This document shows positions 33,324 through 41,673 of a DNA stretch of 64,000 bases, piece by piece. Under the pieces are notes generated by a model. The model ran no database searches. It worked only from the letters and a program-made list of their open reading frames with translations, and was not told where the DNA came from. This stretch comes from CAYSJU01 sp964431495 (lineage in GTDB: Bacteria; Omnitrophota; Gorgyraeia; Tantalellales; Tantalellaceae), in assembly GCA_964431495.1 (NCBI GenBank), contig CAYSJU010000005.1, positions 1 to 64,000 on the forward strand, in the 5' to 3' direction. The first letter of the stretch is position 1, and each line of letters opens with the position of its first letter. The position numbers and the translations under genes are program-made.

Positions 33324-34195
33324 AAAGGGCCATGATCCGCATGCTATTTATCGTTTTTATCGGCGCTGCCGTTTTTTGCGCTGTCCGGCATTTTAGTTCC
33401 AGGCCGGCGGTGACAGAAGCGGATAAAGGCTCGGAAGACACCGCGGACCTTAAACATAAGGTCTATAGTTTTTCGATAGACGGGAAGACATCAAAAGGGG
33501 TGAAGCAGTGGCATCTTGAAGGCAAAGCGGCTGAGATGATCGACGACGAGATCCATCTCGAGGATATGGATCTCGTGGCCTACGGGGAGGATTTCACCGT
33601 CAATCTTACGTCAGATAGGGGTATCTATCGCAAGAACAAGGCCGAAGTGGAGCTTATCGGCGACGTGAAGGTCGTTTCTGAGGACGGAGCGGTATTGACC
33701 ACGGATAGGGCCAAATGGCTTCAGACGACAAGGGAGATAACTACCGATGCAGAGGTAACTATAGAGCGGGAAAACATGCGGGCGAGAGGAAAGGGCGCTC
33801 TGGCGAATTCTTTTGAAAGAAGGGCGGTGCTCCTTGCGGATGTTACGGTTGAAATGGAGCCCGCCACTTTAGTGAAGTGCGACGGCTCGCTGGATGTCAG
33901 GTTTGAGGATAATAAGGCGGTTTTCTCTGAAAATGTAAGAGTTACGGATAAGGACGGCAAGCTTTTTTCTGACACACTGACGGTGTATTTTGACCCCGAG
34001 ACCCGTAAGATCGCGGAGGTTGTTGCTGAGAACAATGTGAAATTATGGAGGGGAAAAAGTTACACCTTGTGCGAAAAAGCCACGTATACGGATGGGACCA
34101 GAAGCGTAAAGTTCACAGGAAATCCGAGAGTGGTCATTGCTCCGGAGGAATTGACCGAATCCGGACTTTTTCCACAGGCGACAAAGGACGAATAA
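33320..34195 (+). CDS. lptC: LptC with C-terminal LptA/OstA-like extension
   Basis: Part of the Lpt bridge carrying LPS from the inner membrane. 291 aa from ATG 33320, overlapping the preceding stop (ATGA); the longer frame from 33263 is inside the acyltransferase gene. One N-terminal membrane anchor (about 4-22), then an LptC beta-jellyroll (about 45-165: YSFSIDGKTSKGVKQWHLEGKAAE). The remaining 120 residues repeat the same kind of strand pattern (LDVRFEDNKAVFSENVRVTD, AEVVAENNVKLWRGK, GNPRVVI) as in LptA. Ordinary LptC is near 190 aa and no separate lptA is present, so I infer a fused LptC-LptA. Confidence 0.85.
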   Translation: MKRAMIRMLFIVFIGAAVFCAVRHFSSRPAVTEADKGSEDTADLKHKVYSFSIDGKTSKGVKQWHLEGKAAEMIDDEIHLEDMDLVAYGEDFTVNLTSDRGIYRKNKAEVELIGDVKVVSEDGAVLTTDRAKWLQTTREITTDAEVTIERENMRARGKGALANSFERRAVLLADVTVEMEPATLVKCDGSLDVRFEDNKAVFSENVRVTDKDGKLFSDTLTVYFDPETRKIAEVVAENNVKLWRGKSYTLCEKATYTDGTRSVKFTGNPRVVIAPEELTESGLFPQATKDE

Positions 34196-34205
34196 GGAGA
34201 CGCAT

Positions 34206-34928
34206 ATGCATTTATTGGAGACAATGGAACTGGTCAAGGAATACGGGGGGAGAAAGGTAGTAAAGGAAGTCAGCATAAACGTCAAAAAGGGCGAGGTCGT
34301 GGGGCTGTTAGGGCCGAACGGCGCCGGCAAAACTACGACGTTTTACATGATTACCGGCATTATAAGGCCCGACAGGGGCCATGTTATTTTTGACCAGAAG
34401 GACATAACCAAACTGCCCATACACAAACGGGCGCGCGCCGGAATAGGCTACCTTTCGCAGGAACCCTCGATCTTCAGAAAGCTTACCGTAGAAGAGAACA
34501 TTATGGCCGTTATGGAAACTCTGGGATTTTCGCGGAAGGAAAGGCAGCTGCAGCTTGACAATCTCCTCAATCAGCTCAAGATATCTCACCTGCGGAAGAG
34601 CAAAGCGTACACGCTGTCCGGTGGGGAAAGAAGGCGCCTTGAAATAACCAGGTCCATGGTGACCAATCCGATGTTCATCCTGCTGGACGAACCTTTTAGC
34701 GGCATTGATCCGATAGCTGTATTTGATTGTCAGGAAGTAATAAAGGAATTAAAACAAATGGGGCTGGGAATCCTTTTGACCGATCATAACGTGCGGGAGA
34801 CCCTGACTATCACGGACAGGTCTTACATAATGTTCGAGGGAGAGGTGCTCATCTCAGGGGGAAAGGATGAGCTGATAAACGACCCGAAGGCCAGAGAAAT
34901 ATATCTGGGTGAAAGATTCAGCATGTGA
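34206..34928 (+). CDS. lptB: LPS export ABC transporter ATPase
   Basis: Drives LPS extraction by LptFG at the inner membrane. 240 aa, full length: Walker A GPNGAGKTT (about 39-47), the Q-loop in SQEPSIF, the signature LSGGERRR, Walker B FILLDEP, and the switch His in LTDHNVRET. ATG 34206, with AAGGAG at 34194-34199. LptF and LptG are not in the window. A 354-nt repeat-filled region follows where rpoN often stands in other bacteria. Confidence 0.97.
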   Translation: MHLLETMELVKEYGGRKVVKEVSINVKKGEVVGLLGPNGAGKTTTFYMITGIIRPDRGHVIFDQKDITKLPIHKRARAGIGYLSQEPSIFRKLTVEENIMAVMETLGFSRKERQLQLDNLLNQLKISHLRKSKAYTLSGGERRRLEITRSMVTNPMFILLDEPFSGIDPIAVFDCQEVIKELKQMGLGILLTDHNVRETLTITDRSYIMFEGEVLISGGKDELINDPKAREIYLGERFSM

Positions 34929-35024
34929 AATGAGGCCATAACTTACGGAACGAAGTGAACGCAAGTTATAAGGCCGAATCAAATGAGCACATGATTTACG
35001 AACACGGGAGTGTTCGTAAATCAT
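34929..35024. repeat. Stem-loop repeats: GGAACGAAGTGAAC-loop copy 2 and a related 15-bp palindrome
   Basis: Directly after the lptB stop. First, AATGAGGCC then arms ATAACTTAC (34938-34946) and GCAAGTTAT (34961-34969) around the loop GGAACGAAGTGAAC, identical to that at 3389-3402. Second, after AATGAGCAC, a perfect 15-bp hairpin: ATGATTTACGAACAC (34991-35005), GGGA, GTGTTCGTAAATCAT (35010-35024), then AAGTGCGAA. The outer frame (AATGAG, arm, arm, GGCC or GTGC, GAA) is shared by all three hairpins. Confidence 0.75.
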
Positions 35025-35050
35025 AAGTGCGAATTTATCCCGAGCGAGCG

Positions 35051-35150
35051 GCCCGACCGAGGACGAAATGTCCGAGGAAGTGTCGAGCCCTCCGGGCGAG
35101 GCCGACCGAGGACGAAATGTCCGAGGAAGTGTCGAGCCCTTCGGGGCGAG
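35051..35150. repeat. Two tandem copies of a 50-nt structured repeat
   Basis: Units at 35051-35100 and 35101-35150 differ only by small shifts. Each has GACCGAGGACGAAATGTCC (hairpin GGAC-GAAAT-GTCC), GAGGAAGTGTCGAG, and a second hairpin, GCCC-TCC-GGGC in the first and GCCC-TTCG-GGGC in the second. A third, single copy lies at 46322-46369. The region 34929-35282 holds nothing else recognisable apart from the hpf promoter. Confidence 0.75.
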
Positions 35151-35199
35151 GCCGGCAGACCGAGCGTAGGATTTCTTTACGATTCGCGCAAATATTATA

Positions 35200-35228
35200 T
35201 TGAAAAAGATAGTTCTTGATGGTATAGT
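35200..35228 (+). promoter_or_regulatory. Sigma-70-type promoter for hpf
   Basis: TTGAAA (35200-35205), 17-nt spacer, TATAGT (35223-35228) with a TGG extension. The predicted start is about 48 nt upstream of the hpf ATG. It separates the hpf-tig-clpP group from the LPS genes. Confidence 0.6.
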
Positions 35229-35282
35229 TATTAGCTTAAAAATCAGTATCAATCGTGAAATAACAGGAAAAGGGGTATTGAA

Positions 35283-35630
35283 ATGGAGACCAGCATTACG
35301 AGTCGAAATTTCGAGTTAGATGGTTCCTTGAAGGAGTATATCCATAGCAGGCTCGACAAACTGGGACGCGTTTACTCCAGGATATACCGATTCGAAGTCA
35401 TCCTTGAGGAAGAAAAGATAAGGAAGAATGTAGAGATAATAGTTCACCTTAAAAGGAACAGGATCATTGCCAAGGAAAGCTCCCAGGAGACATACTCTTC
35501 TGTTGACAGCGCGCTAGAAAGCATAAAGAAGCAGCTAAGAAGGCTGAACGACAGGGTGCGTTCCAAGAGGCGCAGGACCATGATGAAAAGGTTCATTAAT
35601 CCCATGACAATGTTTCGAGGGAGGAGATAG
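35283..35630 (+). CDS. hpf: Ribosome hibernation promoting factor, short form
   Basis: Binds the 30S subunit and stabilises idle ribosomes. 115 aa: ITSRNFELDGSLKEYIHSRLDKL opening, a central beta sheet and second helix (VDSALESIKKQLRRLNDR), then a basic tail RSKRRR...MFRGRR. It lacks the C-terminal domain of long HPF, so it is the short type that needs a partner for 100S dimers. ATG 35283 follows AAAGGGG. It has its own promoter; tig begins 10 nt after the stop. Confidence 0.9.
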   Translation: METSITSRNFELDGSLKEYIHSRLDKLGRVYSRIYRFEVILEEEKIRKNVEIIVHLKRNRIIAKESSQETYSSVDSALESIKKQLRRLNDRVRSKRRRTMMKRFINPMTMFRGRR

Positions 35631-35639
35631 AACGGGCGG

Positions 35640-36917
35640 ATGAAGAGCAAGATAAAAAAATCGAACGGAACGGCAAGGCACATGGAGATAGTGCTGCCCA
35701 CGGACAGGGTCGATAAGGTGCTGAAGGAAGTGTTGCAGGAGATCCGTAAAGAAGCGGACATCGCGGGATTCAGGAGGGGGAAAGCGCCGGAAGATCTTGT
35801 TCTCAGCAATTACAGGGAAAAGATCATGGACGAGACCAAAAGGCGCCTTGTTCCCCAGGCATACCAGGACGCGCTGGCCGCGCACAAGGTCACCCCGGTA
35901 AGCCTGCCGGAATTGTCGGATGTTGTGATGGATCCGAAAGGCGAGCTCTCTTTTACGGCAAAGGTCGACGCGCGGCCTGAAATAAAATTGAAAAGATACA
36001 AGGGGATCAAAGCCGAGAGACGGAAGATCACCGTTACCGATGACGAAGTTGAAGAGGCCCTTTCCAGAGTCCGGAACATGCACGCGGAGTTCATAGGGAC
36101 CGATGGGCCCATTCGAAAGGGTGATTACGGGATCTGCGATGTCGAAGCTTTCATTGACGGCAAATTGATCAGCAAGAAGAGGGAAAAAGCATGGATAGAA
36201 GCGAACAGGGAGAATTCCATGCTTGGCCTGGGCGAGGAGCTTTGCGGCATGAACGCCGGAGAGAAGAAGACCATAGATGTGACGTTGCCGGAAGGGTATC
36301 CTGATAAGAAGTACGCGGGTAAAAAGGCCGAGTTTACCGTGGAAGTAAAGGAGATACGTGAAAAGAAGTTGCCCGAAATGGACGATGAATTAGCCAAAAA
36401 AGCCGGGAAAGAGACGATTGCCCAGCTGCGCGAGGAACTTCGTACGCAGATCATGGAAAGAAAAGAGCTCAACGACAAGATAAAGATGAAGAACCGGATA
36501 ATGGAGTTCCTGCTGAAAAAGCATGATTTCGATCTTCCCGAATCCATGGTCAATAGACAGTTCGATGTCCTTATGAAGAGGGCAAAAGATGAATTGGTCA
36601 AGAAAGGCGTTGATGAGAAGGCCATCGAGTCGCATACCGGCAAGTTGAACGAGCAGTTGATGAAGGAAGCCCGGAACAAGGTAAGGATATATTTTATTCT
36701 CGATGAAATAGCCGATCAGGAGGGCATTTCAGTGACAGATGAAGAAGTTGACGCTTGGCTCGAATCCATGTCGGGATATTACAACCAGGAGTTTGACGAT
36801 GTGAAAAAATATTATGAAGAACACGACCTCCTTGGAGGCGTGGAAGAGCAGTTAAGAGAGGACAAAACACTGGATTTTTTGCTTTCCGAGGCCGCAGTTT
36901 CCGTTAAGAAAAATTAA
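35640..36917 (+). CDS. tig: Trigger factor
   Basis: Ribosome-bound chaperone and prolyl isomerase. 425 aa with the normal three parts: ribosome-binding domain with the GFRRGKAPEDLV signature (about 42-53), FKBP-like domain (about 155-240, KGDYGICDVEA), and the helical C-terminal chaperone arms (about 250-420). ATG 35640. clpP follows 23 nt downstream, a familiar tig-clpP order. Confidence 0.95.
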   Translation: MKSKIKKSNGTARHMEIVLPTDRVDKVLKEVLQEIRKEADIAGFRRGKAPEDLVLSNYREKIMDETKRRLVPQAYQDALAAHKVTPVSLPELSDVVMDPKGELSFTAKVDARPEIKLKRYKGIKAERRKITVTDDEVEEALSRVRNMHAEFIGTDGPIRKGDYGICDVEAFIDGKLISKKREKAWIEANRENSMLGLGEELCGMNAGEKKTIDVTLPEGYPDKKYAGKKAEFTVEVKEIREKKLPEMDDELAKKAGKETIAQLREELRTQIMERKELNDKIKMKNRIMEFLLKKHDFDLPESMVNRQFDVLMKRAKDELVKKGVDEKAIESHTGKLNEQLMKEARNKVRIYFILDEIADQEGISVTDEEVDAWLESMSGYYNQEFDDVKKYYEEHDLLGGVEEQLREDKTLDFLLSEAAVSVKKN

Positions 36918-36940
36918 ATGCCACTAAAAAGGGAGGGGAA

Positions 36941-37522
36941 ATGAGCGTAATTCCCATGGTAATCGAAAAGGATGGAAGAGCCGAAAGGGCGTATGACATC
37001 TATTCGCGCCTTTTAAAGGACAGGATCGTGTTCATAGGTTCGGCGATAGACGATAACGTAGCGAACATAATAATCGCGGAACTCCTCTTCCTGCAGAACG
37101 AGGATCCGGGCAAGGACATCCATGTCTATGTTAATTCGCCGGGAGGAAACGTGACCAGCGGACTGGCCATCTATGATACCATGCAGTTCGTCAAGCCCGA
37201 TGTCAGCACATACTGTGTGGGACAGGCTGCCAGCATGGGCGCGGTGCTTCTTTCAGCAGGGAAAAAGGGCAAAAGGTATGCCCTGCCGCACGCGAGGATC
37301 ATGCTTCATCAGCCATGGGGAGGAATGCAGGGATCGGCTTCGGATATCACGATCCATGCCAAAGAGATCACAAGGATAAAAAAGGGTCTCGAGCAAATAC
37401 TGGTGGACCACACTGGCCAGCCGTTGAGCCAGATCAAAAAAGACACCGACAGGGATTTTTTCATGAGCGCCGAAGAAGCCAAAGAGTATGGCGTGGTAGA
37501 TGACGTGATGTCGAATATTTAG
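36941..37522 (+). CDS. clpP: ATP-dependent Clp protease proteolytic subunit
   Basis: Serine peptidase of the Clp complex. 193 aa with the catalytic triad Ser98 (GQAASMGAVLL), His123 (MLHQPWGG) and Asp172 (DTDRDFFM). ATG 36941 follows GGGAGGGG. The usual neighbour clpX is missing here; a serine-pathway aminotransferase comes next, so the ATPase partner must be elsewhere. Confidence 0.97.
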   Translation: MSVIPMVIEKDGRAERAYDIYSRLLKDRIVFIGSAIDDNVANIIIAELLFLQNEDPGKDIHVYVNSPGGNVTSGLAIYDTMQFVKPDVSTYCVGQAASMGAVLLSAGKKGKRYALPHARIMLHQPWGGMQGSASDITIHAKEITRIKKGLEQILVDHTGQPLSQIKKDTDRDFFMSAEEAKEYGVVDDVMSNI

Positions 37523-37574
37523 GAAGAGGGTAGAGATAAAAGTAGACAGTTACCAGTAAGGAGGTAGAGAAGCA

Positions 37575-38705
37575 ATGAGGAAGTACAGATTAATGGCGCC
37601 CGGGCCGACGCCGGTGCCCGAAAAAGTTCTGTTGGAAATGGCGGATACGATAATACACCACAGGACGCCACAGTTCAGCGCAGTTTTGAAAGATGTGAAC
37701 CAGAAACTCAAGAAGGTATTCAACACAAAAAACCCTGTTTTGACATTCTCTTCCAGCGGCACGGGAGCGATGGAGGCGTCGGTGGTGAATTTCCTTTCAA
37801 AGGAAGACAAAGCGCTTGTGATACGCGGGGGAAAATTCGGAGAAAGGTTCGGCGAGATCTGCGAGGCTTACGGTGTTGAAACCGTGGCTTATAACGTCAC
37901 CTGGGGGGAGGCCGCGGATCCTTCGACGGTCAAACAGCTTCTTTCGGATAATCCTGGCATCAAAGTAGTGTACGGCACCCTGTGCGAGACATCTACAGGA
38001 GTTGTTAACGACATAGAGTCCATAGGTAAAGTAGTGTCGTCCACGGACGCTGTTCTGGTGGTAGATGCGGTCAGTGGATTGTCCGCGGATGAGATGAAGC
38101 CGGACGAATGTGGTGTGGACGTGATAGTCGCGGGTTCGCAGAAAGGCCTTATGATGCCTCCCGGACTGGCCTTTATGAGCCTCAGTCCAAAAGCCGGGAA
38201 GCTGGCGGAGACTTCAGGCCTGCCCAAATATTATTTTAATCTGAAAGCCGCGATGAAAGCATACAGCAAGGACGATACCCCATGGACACCCGCGGTATCC
38301 CTGATGACGGGGCTTAATAAAGTGCTGGACATGATATTGGAAGAAGGGCTTGATAACGTACTGGCAAGGCATGCGCGCCTCGCTAACGCTACCCGCGAGG
38401 CGGTAAAAGCGCTCGGTCTGGAACTTTTCGCTAAAAATCCTTCCAATGCAGTAACAGCGGTGAAGGTGCCGGAAAACGTTGACGGGCTGGCGCTTGTCAA
38501 GAAAATGCGGGATGAACAGCGGATTACCATCGCGGGCGGGCAGGCCGGACTGAAAGGGAAAATATTCAGGATCGCTCACCTTGGCTATATGGATGAATAT
38601 GATACGATCACCGCTATAGCCGGAGTGGAGGTAGTTCTTAACCAGCTGGGCCATAATGTGGACCTTGGAAAGGGTGTGGCCTGCGCGGAGAAGTTGTTAT
38701 CGTGA
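37575..38705 (+). CDS. Class V aminotransferase (serine/phosphoserine- or alanine-glyoxylate-type)
   Basis: 376-aa PLP enzyme. Begins MRKYRLMAPGPTPVPEKVLL, has SSSGTGAMEASVVNF for phosphate-cofactor binding, DAVSGLSADE, and the Schiff-base Lys in GSQKGLMMPPGL near 191. Similar proteins are annotated as serine-pyruvate or alanine-glyoxylate aminotransferases. Because serA follows after 35 nt and no serC is seen, I infer that it makes phosphoserine from phosphohydroxypyruvate. AAGGAGG at 37557-37563 supports the ATG. Confidence 0.88.
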   Translation: MRKYRLMAPGPTPVPEKVLLEMADTIIHHRTPQFSAVLKDVNQKLKKVFNTKNPVLTFSSSGTGAMEASVVNFLSKEDKALVIRGGKFGERFGEICEAYGVETVAYNVTWGEAADPSTVKQLLSDNPGIKVVYGTLCETSTGVVNDIESIGKVVSSTDAVLVVDAVSGLSADEMKPDECGVDVIVAGSQKGLMMPPGLAFMSLSPKAGKLAETSGLPKYYFNLKAAMKAYSKDDTPWTPAVSLMTGLNKVLDMILEEGLDNVLARHARLANATREAVKALGLELFAKNPSNAVTAVKVPENVDGLALVKKMRDEQRITIAGGQAGLKGKIFRIAHLGYMDEYDTITAIAGVEVVLNQLGHNVDLGKGVACAEKLLS

Positions 38706-38740
38706 TATTTTTTGAAATCTAACAGATCAGGAGAGGGAGC

Positions 38741-40339
38741 ATGTCAGTAAAAATCTTAATCAGTGACCCTTTGGCCAAGGAAGGCGTAGACATACTGAAA
38801 GGCCATAAGGGATTTCAAGTCGATGAGGTGTCAAAGCTTTCAGAGGCTGAGCTTGCGAAAAAGATCAAGGGATACGACGCGCTAATCGTAAGGAGCGGCA
38901 CGACCGTGACCAGAAAAATAATCGAGGCATCTGATAAGCTGGAAGTAATAGGAAGGGCAGGAGTCGGATTAGACAATGTCGATGTGGAGGCTGCTTCCAA
39001 GAAAGGCGTAGTCGTAATGAACGCTCCTACCGGCAACACAATATCAACGGCGGAACACGCTTTCGGACTTATGATGGCCCTTTCCAGAAGTATACCTATG
39101 GCCAACCAGTCTGTTAAGCAGGGAAGATGGGATAGAAAGAAGTTCATGGGGGTTGAACTTTACGGCAAGGTTTTGGGCGTCATCGGGCTTGGGCGCATAG
39201 GCGCGGAATTCGCCAAAAGGGCCCAGGCTTTTGAGATGAAAGTCATCGCGTGCGACCCGTTCCTTTCAAAGGAAAAAGCCAAGAGCCTTAACGTGGAGCC
39301 AGTGGACATTGATACACTTCTCAGAAAATCGGATTACATTACCATACATACCCCGCTGACCGAAGAAACGAAACATCTTATCGATGAGAAAGCGTTCCGA
39401 AAGATGAAAAAGGGTGTTCGTATAATCAATGCCGCCAGGGGCGGGATCATCGATGAAAAAGCTCTTGCCAAACATATCAAGACCGGCAAGGTCGGCGGAG
39501 CTGCTCTGGATGTATATGAAAGTAAAGCTAAGCCGCCGATGGACAGTCCGGTGGTAGATATTGACGAAGTTGTGACTACGCCGCATCTCGGCGCCTCTAC
39601 CGAAGAGGCCCAGATCAACGTGGCAATAGACATAGCGAAATGTGTTTCGGACGCACTCATGGGAAAAGGATACCGTAACGCGGTGAATGTCCCGGCTGTG
39701 GAAGAAGAATTACTCGAGGTCATCCAGCCTTTTATCAATCTCGCGGAACGGCTCGGGTCCATACAGGCACAGTTGATCGAAGAACCCATAACAGGCGTCC
39801 ACATTAAATATACCGGAGATGTCGCCGGCATGAATGTCGATGTGGTCACACGCGCTGTTATCAAGGGGATATTCGATCCCGTTCTGGAAGAAAAAGTGAA
39901 TTACGTCAACTCAATGGTCATAGCGAAAGAAAGGGGCGTTAAGGTCACGGAAAAAAAGAGTTCCGGTATCACAGACTTCGCGAATCTGATATGCGTTGAA
40001 GTCGAAGGCGCTAAAAGGAAGCATTTTATCATGGGGACGCTTTTTGCCAACAAAGATCCCAGAATAGTGAAAGTGGACAAGTTCTATGTGGAAGCTATTC
40101 CGGACGGGTACATGCTGTTCGTTTCCAACAGAGATGTTCCCGGTGTTGTCGGAAAGATCGGGACAGCACTGGCGAAAGGGGGCATTAATATCGCCAGCAT
40201 AAGTTTCGGGAGGGATAAAAAGACCCGTGAAGCTATAAGTCTTTTGAATCTGGACAGCGAGGTGTCGAAGAACCTGTTAAAGAAGCTGACCGCTTTAAAG
40301 GATATCAAGGATGTGAAACAGGTGAAGGTCTCTTTGTAG
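38741..40339 (+). CDS. serA: D-3-phosphoglycerate dehydrogenase
   Basis: First enzyme of serine synthesis. 532 aa, the long form: substrate and NAD domains (1-310) with VLGVIGLGRIGAEFAKRA near 144-161, NAARGGIIDEKAL and TPHLGAST; an intervening domain (about 320-450); and a C-terminal ACT domain (about 455-532) that usually mediates serine inhibition. ATG 38741 follows AGGAGAGGG. It pairs with the upstream aminotransferase. Confidence 0.97.
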   Translation: MSVKILISDPLAKEGVDILKGHKGFQVDEVSKLSEAELAKKIKGYDALIVRSGTTVTRKIIEASDKLEVIGRAGVGLDNVDVEAASKKGVVVMNAPTGNTISTAEHAFGLMMALSRSIPMANQSVKQGRWDRKKFMGVELYGKVLGVIGLGRIGAEFAKRAQAFEMKVIACDPFLSKEKAKSLNVEPVDIDTLLRKSDYITIHTPLTEETKHLIDEKAFRKMKKGVRIINAARGGIIDEKALAKHIKTGKVGGAALDVYESKAKPPMDSPVVDIDEVVTTPHLGASTEEAQINVAIDIAKCVSDALMGKGYRNAVNVPAVEEELLEVIQPFINLAERLGSIQAQLIEEPITGVHIKYTGDVAGMNVDVVTRAVIKGIFDPVLEEKVNYVNSMVIAKERGVKVTEKKSSGITDFANLICVEVEGAKRKHFIMGTLFANKDPRIVKVDKFYVEAIPDGYMLFVSNRDVPGVVGKIGTALAKGGINIASISFGRDKKTREAISLLNLDSEVSKNLLKKLTALKDIKDVKQVKVSL

Positions 40340-40374
40340 ATGAAGGCACGATTTATGCGGGTGAAGGGATAACA

Positions 40375-41652
40375 ATGGGCGCGCAGAAAAACATGGTAAG
40401 ATTAATAGATGTCACCAACCGGGACGGAGTCCAGACTTCCCGACTTGGTCTGGCGAAACTCCAGAAGACCGTCCTGAATATCCTTTTGAACAAGATGGGT
40501 ATTTTTCAGTCGGAATTCGGATTTCCTTTCACCACCCATGAGATAAACTATCTCAACGCTAATTTAGAACTGGCCAGGAAAAAAGTCATTTATCCCATGC
40601 GTCTCTCCGGATGGATAAGGGCGATCGAGTCGGATGTTGAGACAACTACCAGGCTGACCGCGGTAAAACATCTGAACATGTCCATTTCAACGTCAGACCA
40701 GATGATAAAAGGTAAATTCGCGGGGAAAATGGACAGAAAAGGCGTTATCAAAGCCGCGGTTGGCGCGATAAAGCTCGCCAGGAAGAGAGGCATTAAATCC
40801 ATCGGAGTGAACGCCGAAGACGCATCAAGGAGCGATCTTGATTATCTAATAGAATTCGGTCAGGCGGCCAAGGAAGCAGGGGCGGACCGGATACGGTATT
40901 GTGATACCCTGGGATATGATGATCCGTTCACTGTCTATGACAGGGTTGCCGCACTGGCGAGCGCGGTTAAAATACCGATCGAACTCCATACTCACAACGA
41001 CCTGGGCATGGCAGTGGCCGTAAGCATTGCGGGCGCTAAAGCCGCTATTGACAGCGGCGTGGACGCGTATATAAATACCACCGTCAACGGGATGGGCGAG
41101 AGAGCGGGAAACGCTGATCTGGTGAGCTGTGTTCTTGCGCTTAAATATTCCAGCGGATTCGCGGGCAACAGAAAATACAGGATGGACCCCAGCATAAATA
41201 CCAGGATGTCCTGGAAGATAGCCCAGTATGCTTCTTACGCGTTTGGCGTGCCTCTACCGGTGAACCAGGTTGGCGTTGGCGCCAACGCGTTCGCGCATGA
41301 GTCCGGGATACATGCGGACGGCGCTCTGAAGGACAGAAGGAACTATGAGCTATACGATTTTGAAGAACTCGGGAGAGGCGAACCGGAAGTCATTGATACC
41401 GGGAGAGCTATTACCGCTGGGGAATACAGCGGCATCAAGGGTTTTAGAAACGTATATCACAGGCTTGAAGTCAAATTTCACGATAATAAAGAGGCGACGA
41501 GGATACTGGAACTGGTCCGTTACGCGAATGTGCATACTCAGAAACCTCTGGTCCGGGATGAACTTATATTCATAGCAAAGTACCCGGACATAGCGGAGAA
41601 GATATTTACCATGATGCCTCCTACGGTCAAGGCAAAAAGACGTAAAAAATAA
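40375..41652 (+). CDS. Homocitrate synthase-like DRE-TIM metallolyase
   Basis: 425 aa of the LeuA/NifV superfamily: the DRE motif occurs as DVTNRDGVQTSR, with Asn in place of the usual Leu; HTHNDLGMAV gives the metal-binding histidines; NGMGERAGNADLV and the C-terminal AHESGIHADG match the family. It lacks the long leucine-sensing domain of leuA. Similar proteins are usually named homocitrate synthase, but no nitrogenase or lysine-pathway genes are nearby, so substrate and role are open. ATG 40375 is 35 nt after serA. Confidence 0.85.
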   Translation: MGAQKNMVRLIDVTNRDGVQTSRLGLAKLQKTVLNILLNKMGIFQSEFGFPFTTHEINYLNANLELARKKVIYPMRLSGWIRAIESDVETTTRLTAVKHLNMSISTSDQMIKGKFAGKMDRKGVIKAAVGAIKLARKRGIKSIGVNAEDASRSDLDYLIEFGQAAKEAGADRIRYCDTLGYDDPFTVYDRVAALASAVKIPIELHTHNDLGMAVAVSIAGAKAAIDSGVDAYINTTVNGMGERAGNADLVSCVLALKYSSGFAGNRKYRMDPSINTRMSWKIAQYASYAFGVPLPVNQVGVGANAFAHESGIHADGALKDRRNYELYDFEELGRGEPEVIDTGRAITAGEYSGIKGFRNVYHRLEVKFHDNKEATRILELVRYANVHTQKPLVRDELIFIAKYPDIAEKIFTMMPPTVKAKRRKK

Positions 41653-41673
41653 AGGCAGTTGAAGGTGGTGTTT

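Noticed and set aside
35051..35110. Resemblance of GAGGAAGTG...CCGGGC to the RNase P RNA core
   Set aside because: Only a few bases match, the unit is tandemly repeated and too short for RNase P RNA.
35051..35150. CRISPR-like tandem repeat
   Set aside because: Only two units, adjacent without spacers, each with internal hairpins; no cas genes.
37523..37574. Possible heptamer array between clpP and the aminotransferase
   Set aside because: Some units end in AG (TAGACAG, TTACCAG, TAAGGAG), but the period does not hold and the purine run is explained by the ribosome-binding site.
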